Below are positions 24,264-31,977 of a stretch of DNA of 64,000 nucleotides, in pieces (position 1 is the stretch's first letter; the number at the start of each line of letters is the position of its first letter). The translations under genes were made by a program, and so were the position numbers. Below the pieces are notes generated by a model. The model had not been told where the DNA came from, did no database searches, and saw only the letters and a program-made list of their open reading frames with translations. The DNA is from SYFT01 sp964471115 (GTDB lineage Bacteria > Acidobacteriota > Vicinamibacteria > Vicinamibacterales > SCN-69-37), in contig CAYYFE010000001.1 of the NCBI GenBank assembly GCA_964471115.1, positions 62,001 through 126,000 of the forward strand, written 5' to 3'.

Positions 24264-24896
24264 CTATTCGCCGGTGCCCTTGAAGTGGTCGGCCTCGTCG
24301 GCAAACAACACGTTGAAGCTGGTCAGCGACCCGTAACACCCGGTGATGTACCCCTGCAGCTTCACCTTCACATCGTCCGGCAGATCGGACGCGTTGACCT
24401 GCTGTTCGAGCGTGCGCAGGCGGTTGCGCACCATGACGACCTTGTTGAAGAACGTCTCGATGGGCCAGCTCTTCTCCTGCAGGCCGGGCTTGCCCGGGCG
24501 CAGGACCAGTTCGCCGCCGCGCCACTTGTCGGCGGGAGCGACCGGGCTCAGGCCGGTCTCTTCACGGATGATGCGTCGCAGCAGCAACTCGATGTCGTCG
24601 GTGGAGCCGATGCTCATGGCGGGTGCGGTCCTTTCGCGGTCGGAGATCAACGTGGGTGGCGGTGGGGCGTCAGGGATCGCGCGCGGGACGTGGCCCGGCG
24701 GCCGCCGCAGCGGCGCGCCTTCCACGCCGATTCTTGGTCCACCGCGGAAATTGTGTTCACTGCCGCAGTAGCCGCAGACCACGCGCAGGGGCTGGCCGCC
24801 GGCGTCGCAGGCCATCACGGTGTGCATGCGGTCGGTCTTGCAGGCCCGGCAGAAGTCCTCGATGGCCTCTCCGGCCCGATAGCGGCGATGCTCCAC
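24264..24896 (-). CDS. Zinc-ribbon protein of unknown function
   Basis: 210 residues from GTG 24896, chosen because a TACCCT -10 box (24905-24910, minus) lies 8 bases upstream; a TTG at 24905 is an alternative. The N-terminal 50 residues contain two Cys pairs (FCRAC and CGYC) that form a zinc-ribbon-like site around HTVMACDAGGQPLRVV. A proline-rich linker (PDAPPPPTLISDRER) leads to a C-terminal helical domain (IELLLRRIIREETGLSP to the end). No membrane helix or signal peptide is present. I recognise no family. A role in RNA or protein binding would be a guess. It is divergent from the large amidohydrolase. Confidence 0.65.
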   Translation of the reverse strand: MEHRRYRAGEAIEDFCRACKTDRMHTVMACDAGGQPLRVVCGYCGSEHNFRGGPRIGVEGAPLRRPPGHVPRAIPDAPPPPTLISDRERTAPAMSIGSTDDIELLLRRIIREETGLSPVAPADKWRGGELVLRPGKPGLQEKSWPIETFFNKVVMVRNRLRTLEQQVNASDLPDDVKVKLQGYITGCYGSLTSFNVLFADEADHFKGTGE

Positions 24897-24940
24897 TGAC
24901 GACAAGGGTACAACGTCCGTTCCCTGCTAGCATCTCCGCC

Positions 24941-27900
24941 ATGCCCAGACGCCTGCCGGGTCTGCTGACCCTTGTTGCCGCTGCATTGCTGCTTTCGACC
25001 GTGCCCGCCGCGCAGTCGCGGCAGGACAACGACAAGGCGGCCGCCGATGCCAATCGAGCGCGCGGCCTGCCGCTCATCACATCGCGCACGTTGTCGTTCA
25101 CGACCACCGAAGGCACCTGGCTGTCGCTCGACCTGTCGCCCGACGGCCGGACGATCGTCTTCGAGCTGCTGGGCGATCTGTACACGTTGCCGGTGACCGG
25201 GGGTGAGGCGACGCGCATCACCAGCGGCCAGGGCTACGACATGCAGCCGAAGTATTCGCCCGATGGCAAGCGCCTGGTGTTCGTGAGCGATCGCAATGGG
25301 TCGGAGAACCTGTGGATCGCCAACGCGGATGGCACCCGCGCGCGCGCGGTGACGACGACCGAGCGCGAGAACTACATGTCGCCGATCTGGACGCCCGATG
25401 GGGAATACGTCATCGCCGCGAAGGGCGCGCAGTTGTGGCTGTATCACGAGGCCGGCGGGTCGGGCGTGCAGATGACGGGCATCACGCCGCCCGCGTCTCC
25501 GGGAGCCCCGGCCGCGCCAGCCGCGCCGGCGCTGCTGGGGCCCGCGTTTGGTCCGAATGCCGATGAGTTGTGGGTGAACGTGCGCGGCAACGTGCCGACG
25601 GGCCTGACCGCGCGTCACATCGGCGACGAATCGGATCCGGCGTTTGATCCCCATGTCGAGCGCAGCTCCGCGCGGGTCGTCGGGCCGTACCAGATCGGTG
25701 TGCTGGATCGCCGCAATGGGCGCCTGCATCTGCGCACCCACGAACATGAGGGGGCGTTTCGCCCCGTGCCCAGCCCGGATGGCCGATGGCTGATGTATTC
25801 GACGCGGTATGACGCGCGGCAGGCGCTCAAGTTGCTGGACCTGCAGACCGGTGAGGAGCGCTGGCTGCGGATGGACGTGCAGCGCGACGACAGTGAAGGC
25901 GGCGGCGCCCGCGACCGCGATGTGTATCCGGCTTCGGCGTTTCTGCCGGATTCGTCCGCGGTCATCACCGGGTACAGCGGCAAGATCTGGCGAGTCGCCG
26001 TGCCGTCGGGCGAGGCCACCGAGATTCCCTTCACCGCCAAGGTGGAACAGCCGCTGGGGCCGCTGGTGAAGTTCGACTACGCCATCCCCGACGACACGCT
26101 GACCGTGTCGCAGATTCGAGGCGCGCGGCCGTCGCCCGACGGGCGACGCGTCGTCTTCACCGCGCTCGACCGTCTGTACATCGCCGACCTGCCCGCGGGC
26201 CGGGGCACGAAGAAGGAACGCCCGGCCGCCGGCGGCGGCACCGGGGGCGGCGCGGCCGCGACTCCCGCGCCGGAACCACCGCAGACACCGCCCGCCACGA
26301 TCAGGAACGCCAGGCGGATGACCTCGTCGACCGACGTCGAGCACGCGCCGGTCTGGTCACCGGACGGGCAGTGGGTGGCCTACGTCACGTGGAACGACGA
26401 GACCGGCGGCGACATCTATCGCCTGCGCGCGGACGGCAGCGCGCCGCCCCAGAAGCTGACGCCGGTCTCCGCGTTCTTCGACAAGATCACGTACTCGAAG
26501 GACGGCACACGGATCATCGGCGTGCGCGGCTCGAAGATGCACCGCATGCGCACGCTCGAGGACTTTGGCAACCACAGCGCCGCGGCCGAGCTCGAATACA
26601 TCTGGCTGCCGGCCACGGGCGGCGTGCCGGCACGGATTGCCTGGGTCGCCAGCGGTGCGACGCAGCAGGGCCGCAACGCTCCGCACACCGGGCCCGACCC
26701 GGACCGCATCTACGTGTGGGCGGGATCCGAGGGCCTGCTGTCGATGCGCTTCGACGGCACGGACATCAAGCCTGTCGTGCGCGTCACCGCGCCGGCGCCG
26801 CCCGGCGGCGGCGGGGGAGGCGCGCCGGACGAAGTCGTGTTGTCGCCCGACGGCAAGCGCGCGCTGCTGCGCGCCAATCGCAACGTGTTCATGGTGACGG
26901 TGCCCCCGATCGGCGGCACGGTGCCGACCATCTCGGCGGCCACGTCCTCCTCGGTGCCCACGTGGCGTCTGACGCGCGTCGGCGGCGACTTCGTCGGCTG
27001 GACACATGACAGCTCGCAGGCGTTTTATTCGATCGGCCGCAGCTTCTTCCTGCACGATCTCGCGCTGCAGGCCGAGGTGGATGCGGCCAATCGCGCCAAT
27101 GCCGATGCTGAAGCCGAACGTACGGCCGCCGCTGCGCCGGCCACGCCCCCGGCACCACCGGCCGGCGGTGCCACGCCACCCGCCGATCCCACGCAGAAGC
27201 CCGCGACGCCGCCGCGCCCGCCGACGCTCGAGTACGAGGCGCACCGCGTGGATGTCGAGATCGTGGTGAACAGGGACAAACCCGAAGGCGTCATCGCGCT
27301 GCGCAACGCCCGCCTGATCACGATGAAGGGCGAGGAAGTCATCCCGCGCGGCGACATCGTCATCACCAACAACCGGATCACGGCCGTCGGGCCGTCCGGC
27401 CGCGTCGCCATTCCGGCCGGCGCGACGGTGCGCGACCTGCGCGGCAAGACGATCATGCCCGGACTGGTCGACGTGCACGCGCACACCTGGGTGGCCTGGG
27501 GCGTGCATCGCGCGCAGGTGTCGCAGTTCCTCGCGCAGCTGGCCTACGGCGTGACGACGCAGCGTGATCCGCAGACGTCATCGGAAGATGCGCTGACCTA
27601 TCAGGACCTGATGGATACGGGCGCGCTCATCGGGCCGCGGCTGTACTCCACCGGGCCGGGCGTGTTCGCCGTCGACAACATCCGCAGCCTGGAAGAGGCG
27701 CGCGACGTGTTGCGCCGGTACTCCGATCACTACAACACCAAGACCATCAAGCAGTACCTGGTCGGCGACCGCAAGGTGCGGCAGTGGGTGATCATGGCCG
27801 CGAAGGAGCTGGGCCTGACGCCGACGACCGAAGGCGGATCGAACTTCACGATGAACCTGACGCTCATGCAGGACGGGTATGCGGGTCTCGAGCACTCGCT

Positions 27901-28534
27901 GCCAATCAGCCCGTTCTTCACCGATGTCGTGCGGCTGGGCGCCGAGAGCGGCATCACCTACACGCCCACGCTCATCGTCAGCTACGGCGGGCCGACCGGC
28001 CGGCAGTACTACCTGACGCGGACCAACGTGGATGACGAGGCGAAACTGCGGTTCTTCACACCGCACGATGAGCTGGACAAGTGGAAGCGGACCGACTTCC
28101 AGCGGACGGATCAGTACGTGTTCCCGGCGCAGGCCGAGCAGTTGAGGAAGTGGGTGGAGGGCGGCGGCAAAGCCGGTCTCGGATCCCACGGCGAGGTGCA
28201 GGGCCTGGGCACCCACTGGGAACTGTGGATGATGGCCGCCGGCGGCATGTCGCCGCACACCGCGCTGCGGTCGGCGACGATCGACAGCGCCGAGTCGATC
28301 GGGTTCGGCAAGGAGATCGGATCACTGGAGCCCGGCAAACTGGCCGACCTGATCGTGCTTGACGCCAATCCGCTCGACGACCTGAAGAACACCGTGAAGC
28401 TGGCGTTCGTGATGAAAAACGGCCGTCTCTATGACGCGACGAACCTGACCGAGACCTGGCCGCGTCAGAAACCGCTCGACCCGCAGTGGTGGTGGAAGGT
28501 CGAGCCTCCGGCGGCGATGCGGGGAGGACGGTGA
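24941..28534 (+). CDS. Exported PD40 beta-propeller / amidohydrolase fusion protein
   Basis: 1197 residues. ATG 24941 starts a signal peptide (LLTLVAAALLLSTVPAAQS). The TAGCAT -10 box 7 bases upstream and the absence of a ribosome binding site suggest a leaderless mRNA. The first half (about 50-770) is a TolB-like propeller with repeated WSPDGQ/FSPDGK blades and Pro/Ala/Gly-rich inserts. The second half (about 780-1170) is an amidohydrolase with the metal motif DVHAHT and C-terminal FGKEIGSLEPGKLADLIVLDANPL. Such propeller-amidohydrolase fusions are secreted hydrolases thought to act on cyclic amides or dipeptides. It is translationally coupled to the M20 amidase that follows (GTGA). Confidence 0.9.
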   Translation: MPRRLPGLLTLVAAALLLSTVPAAQSRQDNDKAAADANRARGLPLITSRTLSFTTTEGTWLSLDLSPDGRTIVFELLGDLYTLPVTGGEATRITSGQGYDMQPKYSPDGKRLVFVSDRNGSENLWIANADGTRARAVTTTERENYMSPIWTPDGEYVIAAKGAQLWLYHEAGGSGVQMTGITPPASPGAPAAPAAPALLGPAFGPNADELWVNVRGNVPTGLTARHIGDESDPAFDPHVERSSARVVGPYQIGVLDRRNGRLHLRTHEHEGAFRPVPSPDGRWLMYSTRYDARQALKLLDLQTGEERWLRMDVQRDDSEGGGARDRDVYPASAFLPDSSAVITGYSGKIWRVAVPSGEATEIPFTAKVEQPLGPLVKFDYAIPDDTLTVSQIRGARPSPDGRRVVFTALDRLYIADLPAGRGTKKERPAAGGGTGGGAAATPAPEPPQTPPATIRNARRMTSSTDVEHAPVWSPDGQWVAYVTWNDETGGDIYRLRADGSAPPQKLTPVSAFFDKITYSKDGTRIIGVRGSKMHRMRTLEDFGNHSAAAELEYIWLPATGGVPARIAWVASGATQQGRNAPHTGPDPDRIYVWAGSEGLLSMRFDGTDIKPVVRVTAPAPPGGGGGGAPDEVVLSPDGKRALLRANRNVFMVTVPPIGGTVPTISAATSSSVPTWRLTRVGGDFVGWTHDSSQAFYSIGRSFFLHDLALQAEVDAANRANADAEAERTAAAAPATPPAPPAGGATPPADPTQKPATPPRPPTLEYEAHRVDVEIVVNRDKPEGVIALRNARLITMKGEEVIPRGDIVITNNRITAVGPSGRVAIPAGATVRDLRGKTIMPGLVDVHAHTWVAWGVHRAQVSQFLAQLAYGVTTQRDPQTSSEDALTYQDLMDTGALIGPRLYSTGPGVFAVDNIRSLEEARDVLRRYSDHYNTKTIKQYLVGDRKVRQWVIMAAKELGLTPTTEGGSNFTMNLTLMQDGYAGLEHSLPISPFFTDVVRLGAESGITYTPTLIVSYGGPTGRQYYLTRTNVDDEAKLRFFTPHDELDKWKRTDFQRTDQYVFPAQAEQLRKWVEGGGKAGLGSHGEVQGLGTHWELWMMAAGGMSPHTALRSATIDSAESIGFGKEIGSLEPGKLADLIVLDANPLDDLKNTVKLAFVMKNGRLYDATNLTETWPRQKPLDPQWWWKVEPPAAMRGGR

Positions 28535-29862
28535 CGGTCATCACACGGCGGGCCTTCCTGGCGCAGGCGGCTGCGGCACCGCTCCTCATGCGATCGGCGT
28601 CTGCGCGTGCGCAGGCGCCCGTGCGTGTCGACGGGGCGGCGCTGCGGGCGCGCATCGAGGGGTTGTCGGTGTTCGGGCGTCCGGCCGGCGGCACGTTTGC
28701 CGACGGCGTCAGCCGGGTCGCCTACTCGGAAGCTGACCTGGCGGGCCGCCGGTACGTGATGGACCTGATGCGCGCGGCCGGCCTGACGCCGCGCATCGAT
28801 CCGGCCGGCAACATCTTCGGGCGCCGTTCGGGTCGTGAGGACGGTCTGCCTCCGATCCTCTTCGGATCCCACATCGACTCGGTGCCCAACGGCGGCAACT
28901 TCGACGGCGACCTCGGATCGCTGGCGGCGCTGGGCGCCATTGAAGCGTTGGCCCAGGCGGGTGTGCGCACGCGGCGGCCGCTCGAGATGGTGGTGTGGTC
29001 GGCCGAAGAGGGCGTGGCGTTCGGCCGAGGGCTGGGCGCCAGCCGAATCGCCGCGGGGGATATCCAGCCGGCCCATCTCGCACAGGTGTGGAACGGCATG
29101 ACTCGCGCCGAGGCCATCCGTCGTGTGGGCGGCGACCCTGACCGGATCATGGAGGCGGTCCGGGCCAGGGGATCACACCACGCGTACCTCGAACTTCACA
29201 TCGAACAAGGCGGCGTTCTTGACCGCGCCGGGATTCCCATCGGCGTGGTGGAAGGGATCGTCGGCATCGAACGGTTTACGGCCACGGTCACCGGGTTCGC
29301 CAACCACGCGGGAACGACGCCCATGGCCGATCGGCAGGACGCGCTGCTGGGCGCGTCGCGGTTGACGCTCGCGGTTCGCGAGATCGTCATGCGGCGCCCG
29401 GGCCGCCAGGTCGGGACGGTGGGCCGTCTCGAGATCGAGCCCAACGCGCCGAACGTCATTCCCGGTCTGGCGCGGTTCACGATTGAGCTTCGGGACCTGT
29501 CGACGGAGAAGCTGCTGGACATCGCGGCGGAGATCCGGGCGCGCGCCGCCCGGATCTCCACCGAGACGAACACCACGATCACGATCGAGCCGCTCAGCTC
29601 CAACCCGCCCGCGATGGCGTCGGCCGACGTGCAGGCCGTCATCGAGCGCGTGGCCGACCGCATGAACCTGGGCCACCAGCGGATGCCGAGTGGCGCGGGT
29701 CATGACGCCCAGATGATGGCGCAGCTCGGACCGATGGGCATGATCTTCGTGCCCAGCGTCGGCGGCATCAGCCACTCACCCAGGGAGCTCACGCGTTGGA
29801 CCGACTGCGCCAATGGCGCCAACGCGTTGCTGGGCGCGATTGTCGAGCTGGACCGCACCTGA
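28531..29862 (+). CDS. Exported M20-family Zn-dependent amidase (allantoate/N-carbamoyl amino acid hydrolase-like)
   Basis: 443 residues from GTG 28531, overlapping the previous stop. The N-terminus TRRAFLAQAAAAP looks like a twin-arginine signal. Metal ligands are visible: H in FGSHIDSVPNGGNFDGDLG with the bridging Asp, the catalytic pair EEG, H in ELHIEQG and the final SGAGHDAQ. GFANHAGTTPM marks the dimerisation/substrate domain of the AllC/HyuC hydantoinase-carbamoylase subfamily. These enzymes cleave the carbamoyl or ureido group of N-carbamoyl amino acids or allantoate. The coupling with an amidohydrolase suggests two successive steps on a ring amide, but this is inference. Confidence 0.9.
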   Translation: MTVITRRAFLAQAAAAPLLMRSASARAQAPVRVDGAALRARIEGLSVFGRPAGGTFADGVSRVAYSEADLAGRRYVMDLMRAAGLTPRIDPAGNIFGRRSGREDGLPPILFGSHIDSVPNGGNFDGDLGSLAALGAIEALAQAGVRTRRPLEMVVWSAEEGVAFGRGLGASRIAAGDIQPAHLAQVWNGMTRAEAIRRVGGDPDRIMEAVRARGSHHAYLELHIEQGGVLDRAGIPIGVVEGIVGIERFTATVTGFANHAGTTPMADRQDALLGASRLTLAVREIVMRRPGRQVGTVGRLEIEPNAPNVIPGLARFTIELRDLSTEKLLDIAAEIRARAARISTETNTTITIEPLSSNPPAMASADVQAVIERVADRMNLGHQRMPSGAGHDAQMMAQLGPMGMIFVPSVGGISHSPRELTRWTDCANGANALLGAIVELDRT

Positions 29863-29869
29863 GGTGTCG

Positions 29870-30367
29870 TCAGAGCCCTGCGGCGCCCGACAACCCCAGC
29901 AGCTCGGCCCGCGCCAGCAGCCGCGCGCGTTCGGATTCACGCGACACGTTCAGGTCGGGTCGTGACGCGGCAATCGCGTCCGCCAACGCCAGGCGTTCGT
30001 TCAGCACACGGTGCTTGAGCAACATGAACGGCACACCGGTGTGACGCGACGCGTGCACCACGGACAGGAACTGCTCCGCCGAGGTGAACCCTTCCACGGC
30101 CTTGTTGACGTCGCTGCCCTGGTTGAGGAGCGTCTGCGCGTGATCGCGGACGAGCGGCGCATCGGCGGCCAGCGTGATCCGCGCGGCCGCAGGCCGGGTC
30201 TCGGCCCCACGTACCGGCGTGGGCGCGTCGGCCGGCAGCATCACGTCAACGCGTGCCTGGTCGGTGGCCGGCGACGGCGCCGTCAGGTACGGCGACGACC
30301 AGACTCCCAGTCCGAAGGCACCCACGATCGCCAGAGCCGTCAGTGTGCGTGTGGTTGTGTTGGACAT
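29870..30367 (-). CDS. Membrane-anchored protein of unknown function
   Basis: 165 residues; ATG 30367 follows GGAGGTG. One N-terminal membrane helix (residues about 9-27, TALAIVGAFGLGVW) anchors a periplasmic part that is disordered and Pro/Ala-rich at first (about 30-70) and then helical (DHAQTLLNQGSDVNKAVEGF through LKHRVLNERLALADAI). The second half is compact and probably folded. No catalytic motif or cysteine is visible. It ends 7 bases from the convergent M20 amidase, and its 5' region of 132 bases (30368-30499) separates it from the transporter gene at 30500. Confidence 0.7.
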   Translation of the reverse strand: MSNTTTRTLTALAIVGAFGLGVWSSPYLTAPSPATDQARVDVMLPADAPTPVRGAETRPAAARITLAADAPLVRDHAQTLLNQGSDVNKAVEGFTSAEQFLSVVHASRHTGVPFMLLKHRVLNERLALADAIAASRPDLNVSRESERARLLARAELLGLSGAAGL

Positions 30368-30419
30368 CAGTCACCTCCACCGGCAGATGGAGCAAAATCC
30401 GATCCGTACATGCCAGCAC

Positions 30420-30450
30420 AGCTAAGCCGTTGACAGACAATGGGTTAGCT
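30420..30450. repeat. Inverted repeat in the 30368-30499 intergenic region
   Basis: AGCTAAGCC (30420-30428) faces GGGTTAGCT (30442-30450) with one mismatch and a 13-base loop. It lies after the stop of the transporter gene and before the gene starting at 30367, both on the minus strand. It may be a weak terminator of the first or an operator of the second; there is no T run. Confidence 0.35.
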
Positions 30451-30499
30451 GCAGCGGCCGAGACCGGTGCCGGGGCTTCAGAAGGGCGACTGGAAGGAT

Positions 30500-31969
30500 T
30501 TACTCGTCCGATTGCTTCGGTGCCACTTCGTCCCAGATCCGGTGTTGATGGGTTTCCTGCAGCAGCAGGGAGCCCACCACGAACGTCACGGCCGCCACGG
30601 CGATTGGGTAATACAGGCCCGCATAGATGTTGCCGGTCTGCGCGATCACCGACAGGCCGATGAGCGGCAGCAGGCCGCCGAACACGCCGTTGCCGATGTG
30701 GTACGGCAGCGAGAGTGCCGTGTATCGAATCTTCGCGGGGAACGCCTCCACCAGGTACGCGGCAATCGGACCGTACACCATCGCGACGAAGATCAGCTGG
30801 ATGAAGACCAGGCCCACCAGCGACCAGGCCACGGGCGAAGCGGCCAGCGCCCGGGCGCTCGTGAAGGTCAGGACCTCACGCGCGGGTTGCAGCGCGCCGT
30901 CGACCTCGGTTTGCGGCGTGAGGCTGATCGCGCCGGTCACCGGATTGCGCTGCGACACCGCCGTCACCACCTCCGAGCCGGCGACCGACTGCATCGCCTG
31001 ATAGATCGGCAGATACGACACCGCGGCCAGCAGACAGCCGGCCATCATCAATCGCTTCCGGCCGAATCGATCCGACAACGCGCCCATGATGATGAACAGC
31101 GGCATGCCCAGCAGGAGCGCCGTCGCGATGATGTAGTTGGCCGACGTCGGATGCACCTTGAGGATGGTCTGCAGGTAGAACAACGCGTAGAACTGGCCCG
31201 TGTACCAGACGACGCCCTGACCGGCCGTGGCGCCAAACAGCGAGATGAGGACGCGCCGCAGGTTGGGCCACTCCGTGAAGGCCTCCTTGAGCGGCCGCGC
31301 CGACGTCATCTTGCCCGTCTTGATGTGCGTGAAGATCGGCGACTCCTCCATCTTCAGCCGGATGTAGAGCGAAATGACGACCAGCACGATCGAGATCAGG
31401 AATGGCACGCGCCAGCCCCACGCCCTGAAGGCCTCCGTGCCCAGCGCGTTCTGCACCACGAGGATGACGACCAGCGAGACGAACAACCCGAGCGTCGCCG
31501 TGATCTGGATGAAGCTGGTGTAGAACCCACGCCGGTGATCGGGCACGTGTTCGGCGACGTAGACGGCGGCGCCGCCGTATTCGCCGCCCAGCGCCAGCCC
31601 CTGCAACACACGGATCACGAGTAGGGCGATGGGCGCGGCCATGCCGATCGTGGCGTACGTCGGCAGCAGGCCCACGGCCGCGGTGGCGACACCCATGATG
31701 ACGAGCGTCACCAGGAAGGCGTACTTGCGCCCGACGAGGTCACCGATCCGCCCGAACACCAGCGCGCCGAACGGCCGCACGACGAATCCCACCGCAAACG
31801 TCGACAGGTACGCAATCAGCGCCCACGTGTCGTTACCGCTCGGGTAAAACAGCGGCGCGATGATCGTGGCGAGGCTGCCGAAGATGTAGAAGTCGTACCA
31901 CTCGATCATCGTGCCGACGGCCGACGCGGTGATGACCTTGCGGATCTGGGCGGGCGTCTGTGTGGACAT
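30500..31969 (-). CDS. MFS transporter, metabolite:H+ symporter (MHS, ProP/ShiA-like) family
   Basis: 489 residues and twelve predicted helices. The N-terminus VGTMIEWYDFYIFGSLA and the signature GRIGDLVGRKYAFLVTL are diagnostic for the MHS group of sugar-transporter-like MFS proteins, as is RVLQGLALGGEYGGAAVYVAEH. Such carriers take up osmolytes, organic acids or shikimate with protons. The loop after helix 8 is longer than usual (about residues 340-390: SEVVTAVSQRNPVTGAISL and on). The gene starts 8 bases after the spermidine-synthase fusion stops and probably shares its transcript. The substrate is not predictable. Confidence 0.9.
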   Translation of the reverse strand: MSTQTPAQIRKVITASAVGTMIEWYDFYIFGSLATIIAPLFYPSGNDTWALIAYLSTFAVGFVVRPFGALVFGRIGDLVGRKYAFLVTLVIMGVATAAVGLLPTYATIGMAAPIALLVIRVLQGLALGGEYGGAAVYVAEHVPDHRRGFYTSFIQITATLGLFVSLVVILVVQNALGTEAFRAWGWRVPFLISIVLVVISLYIRLKMEESPIFTHIKTGKMTSARPLKEAFTEWPNLRRVLISLFGATAGQGVVWYTGQFYALFYLQTILKVHPTSANYIIATALLLGMPLFIIMGALSDRFGRKRLMMAGCLLAAVSYLPIYQAMQSVAGSEVVTAVSQRNPVTGAISLTPQTEVDGALQPAREVLTFTSARALAASPVAWSLVGLVFIQLIFVAMVYGPIAAYLVEAFPAKIRYTALSLPYHIGNGVFGGLLPLIGLSVIAQTGNIYAGLYYPIAVAAVTFVVGSLLLQETHQHRIWDEVAPKQSDE

Positions 31970-31977
31970 CGGGTCTG

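Noticed and set aside
24815..26344. A 509-codon antisense frame over the start of the amidohydrolase fusion
   Set aside because: It is a shadow of the propeller blades on the plus strand; the product is Arg/His-rich and lacks a fold signature.
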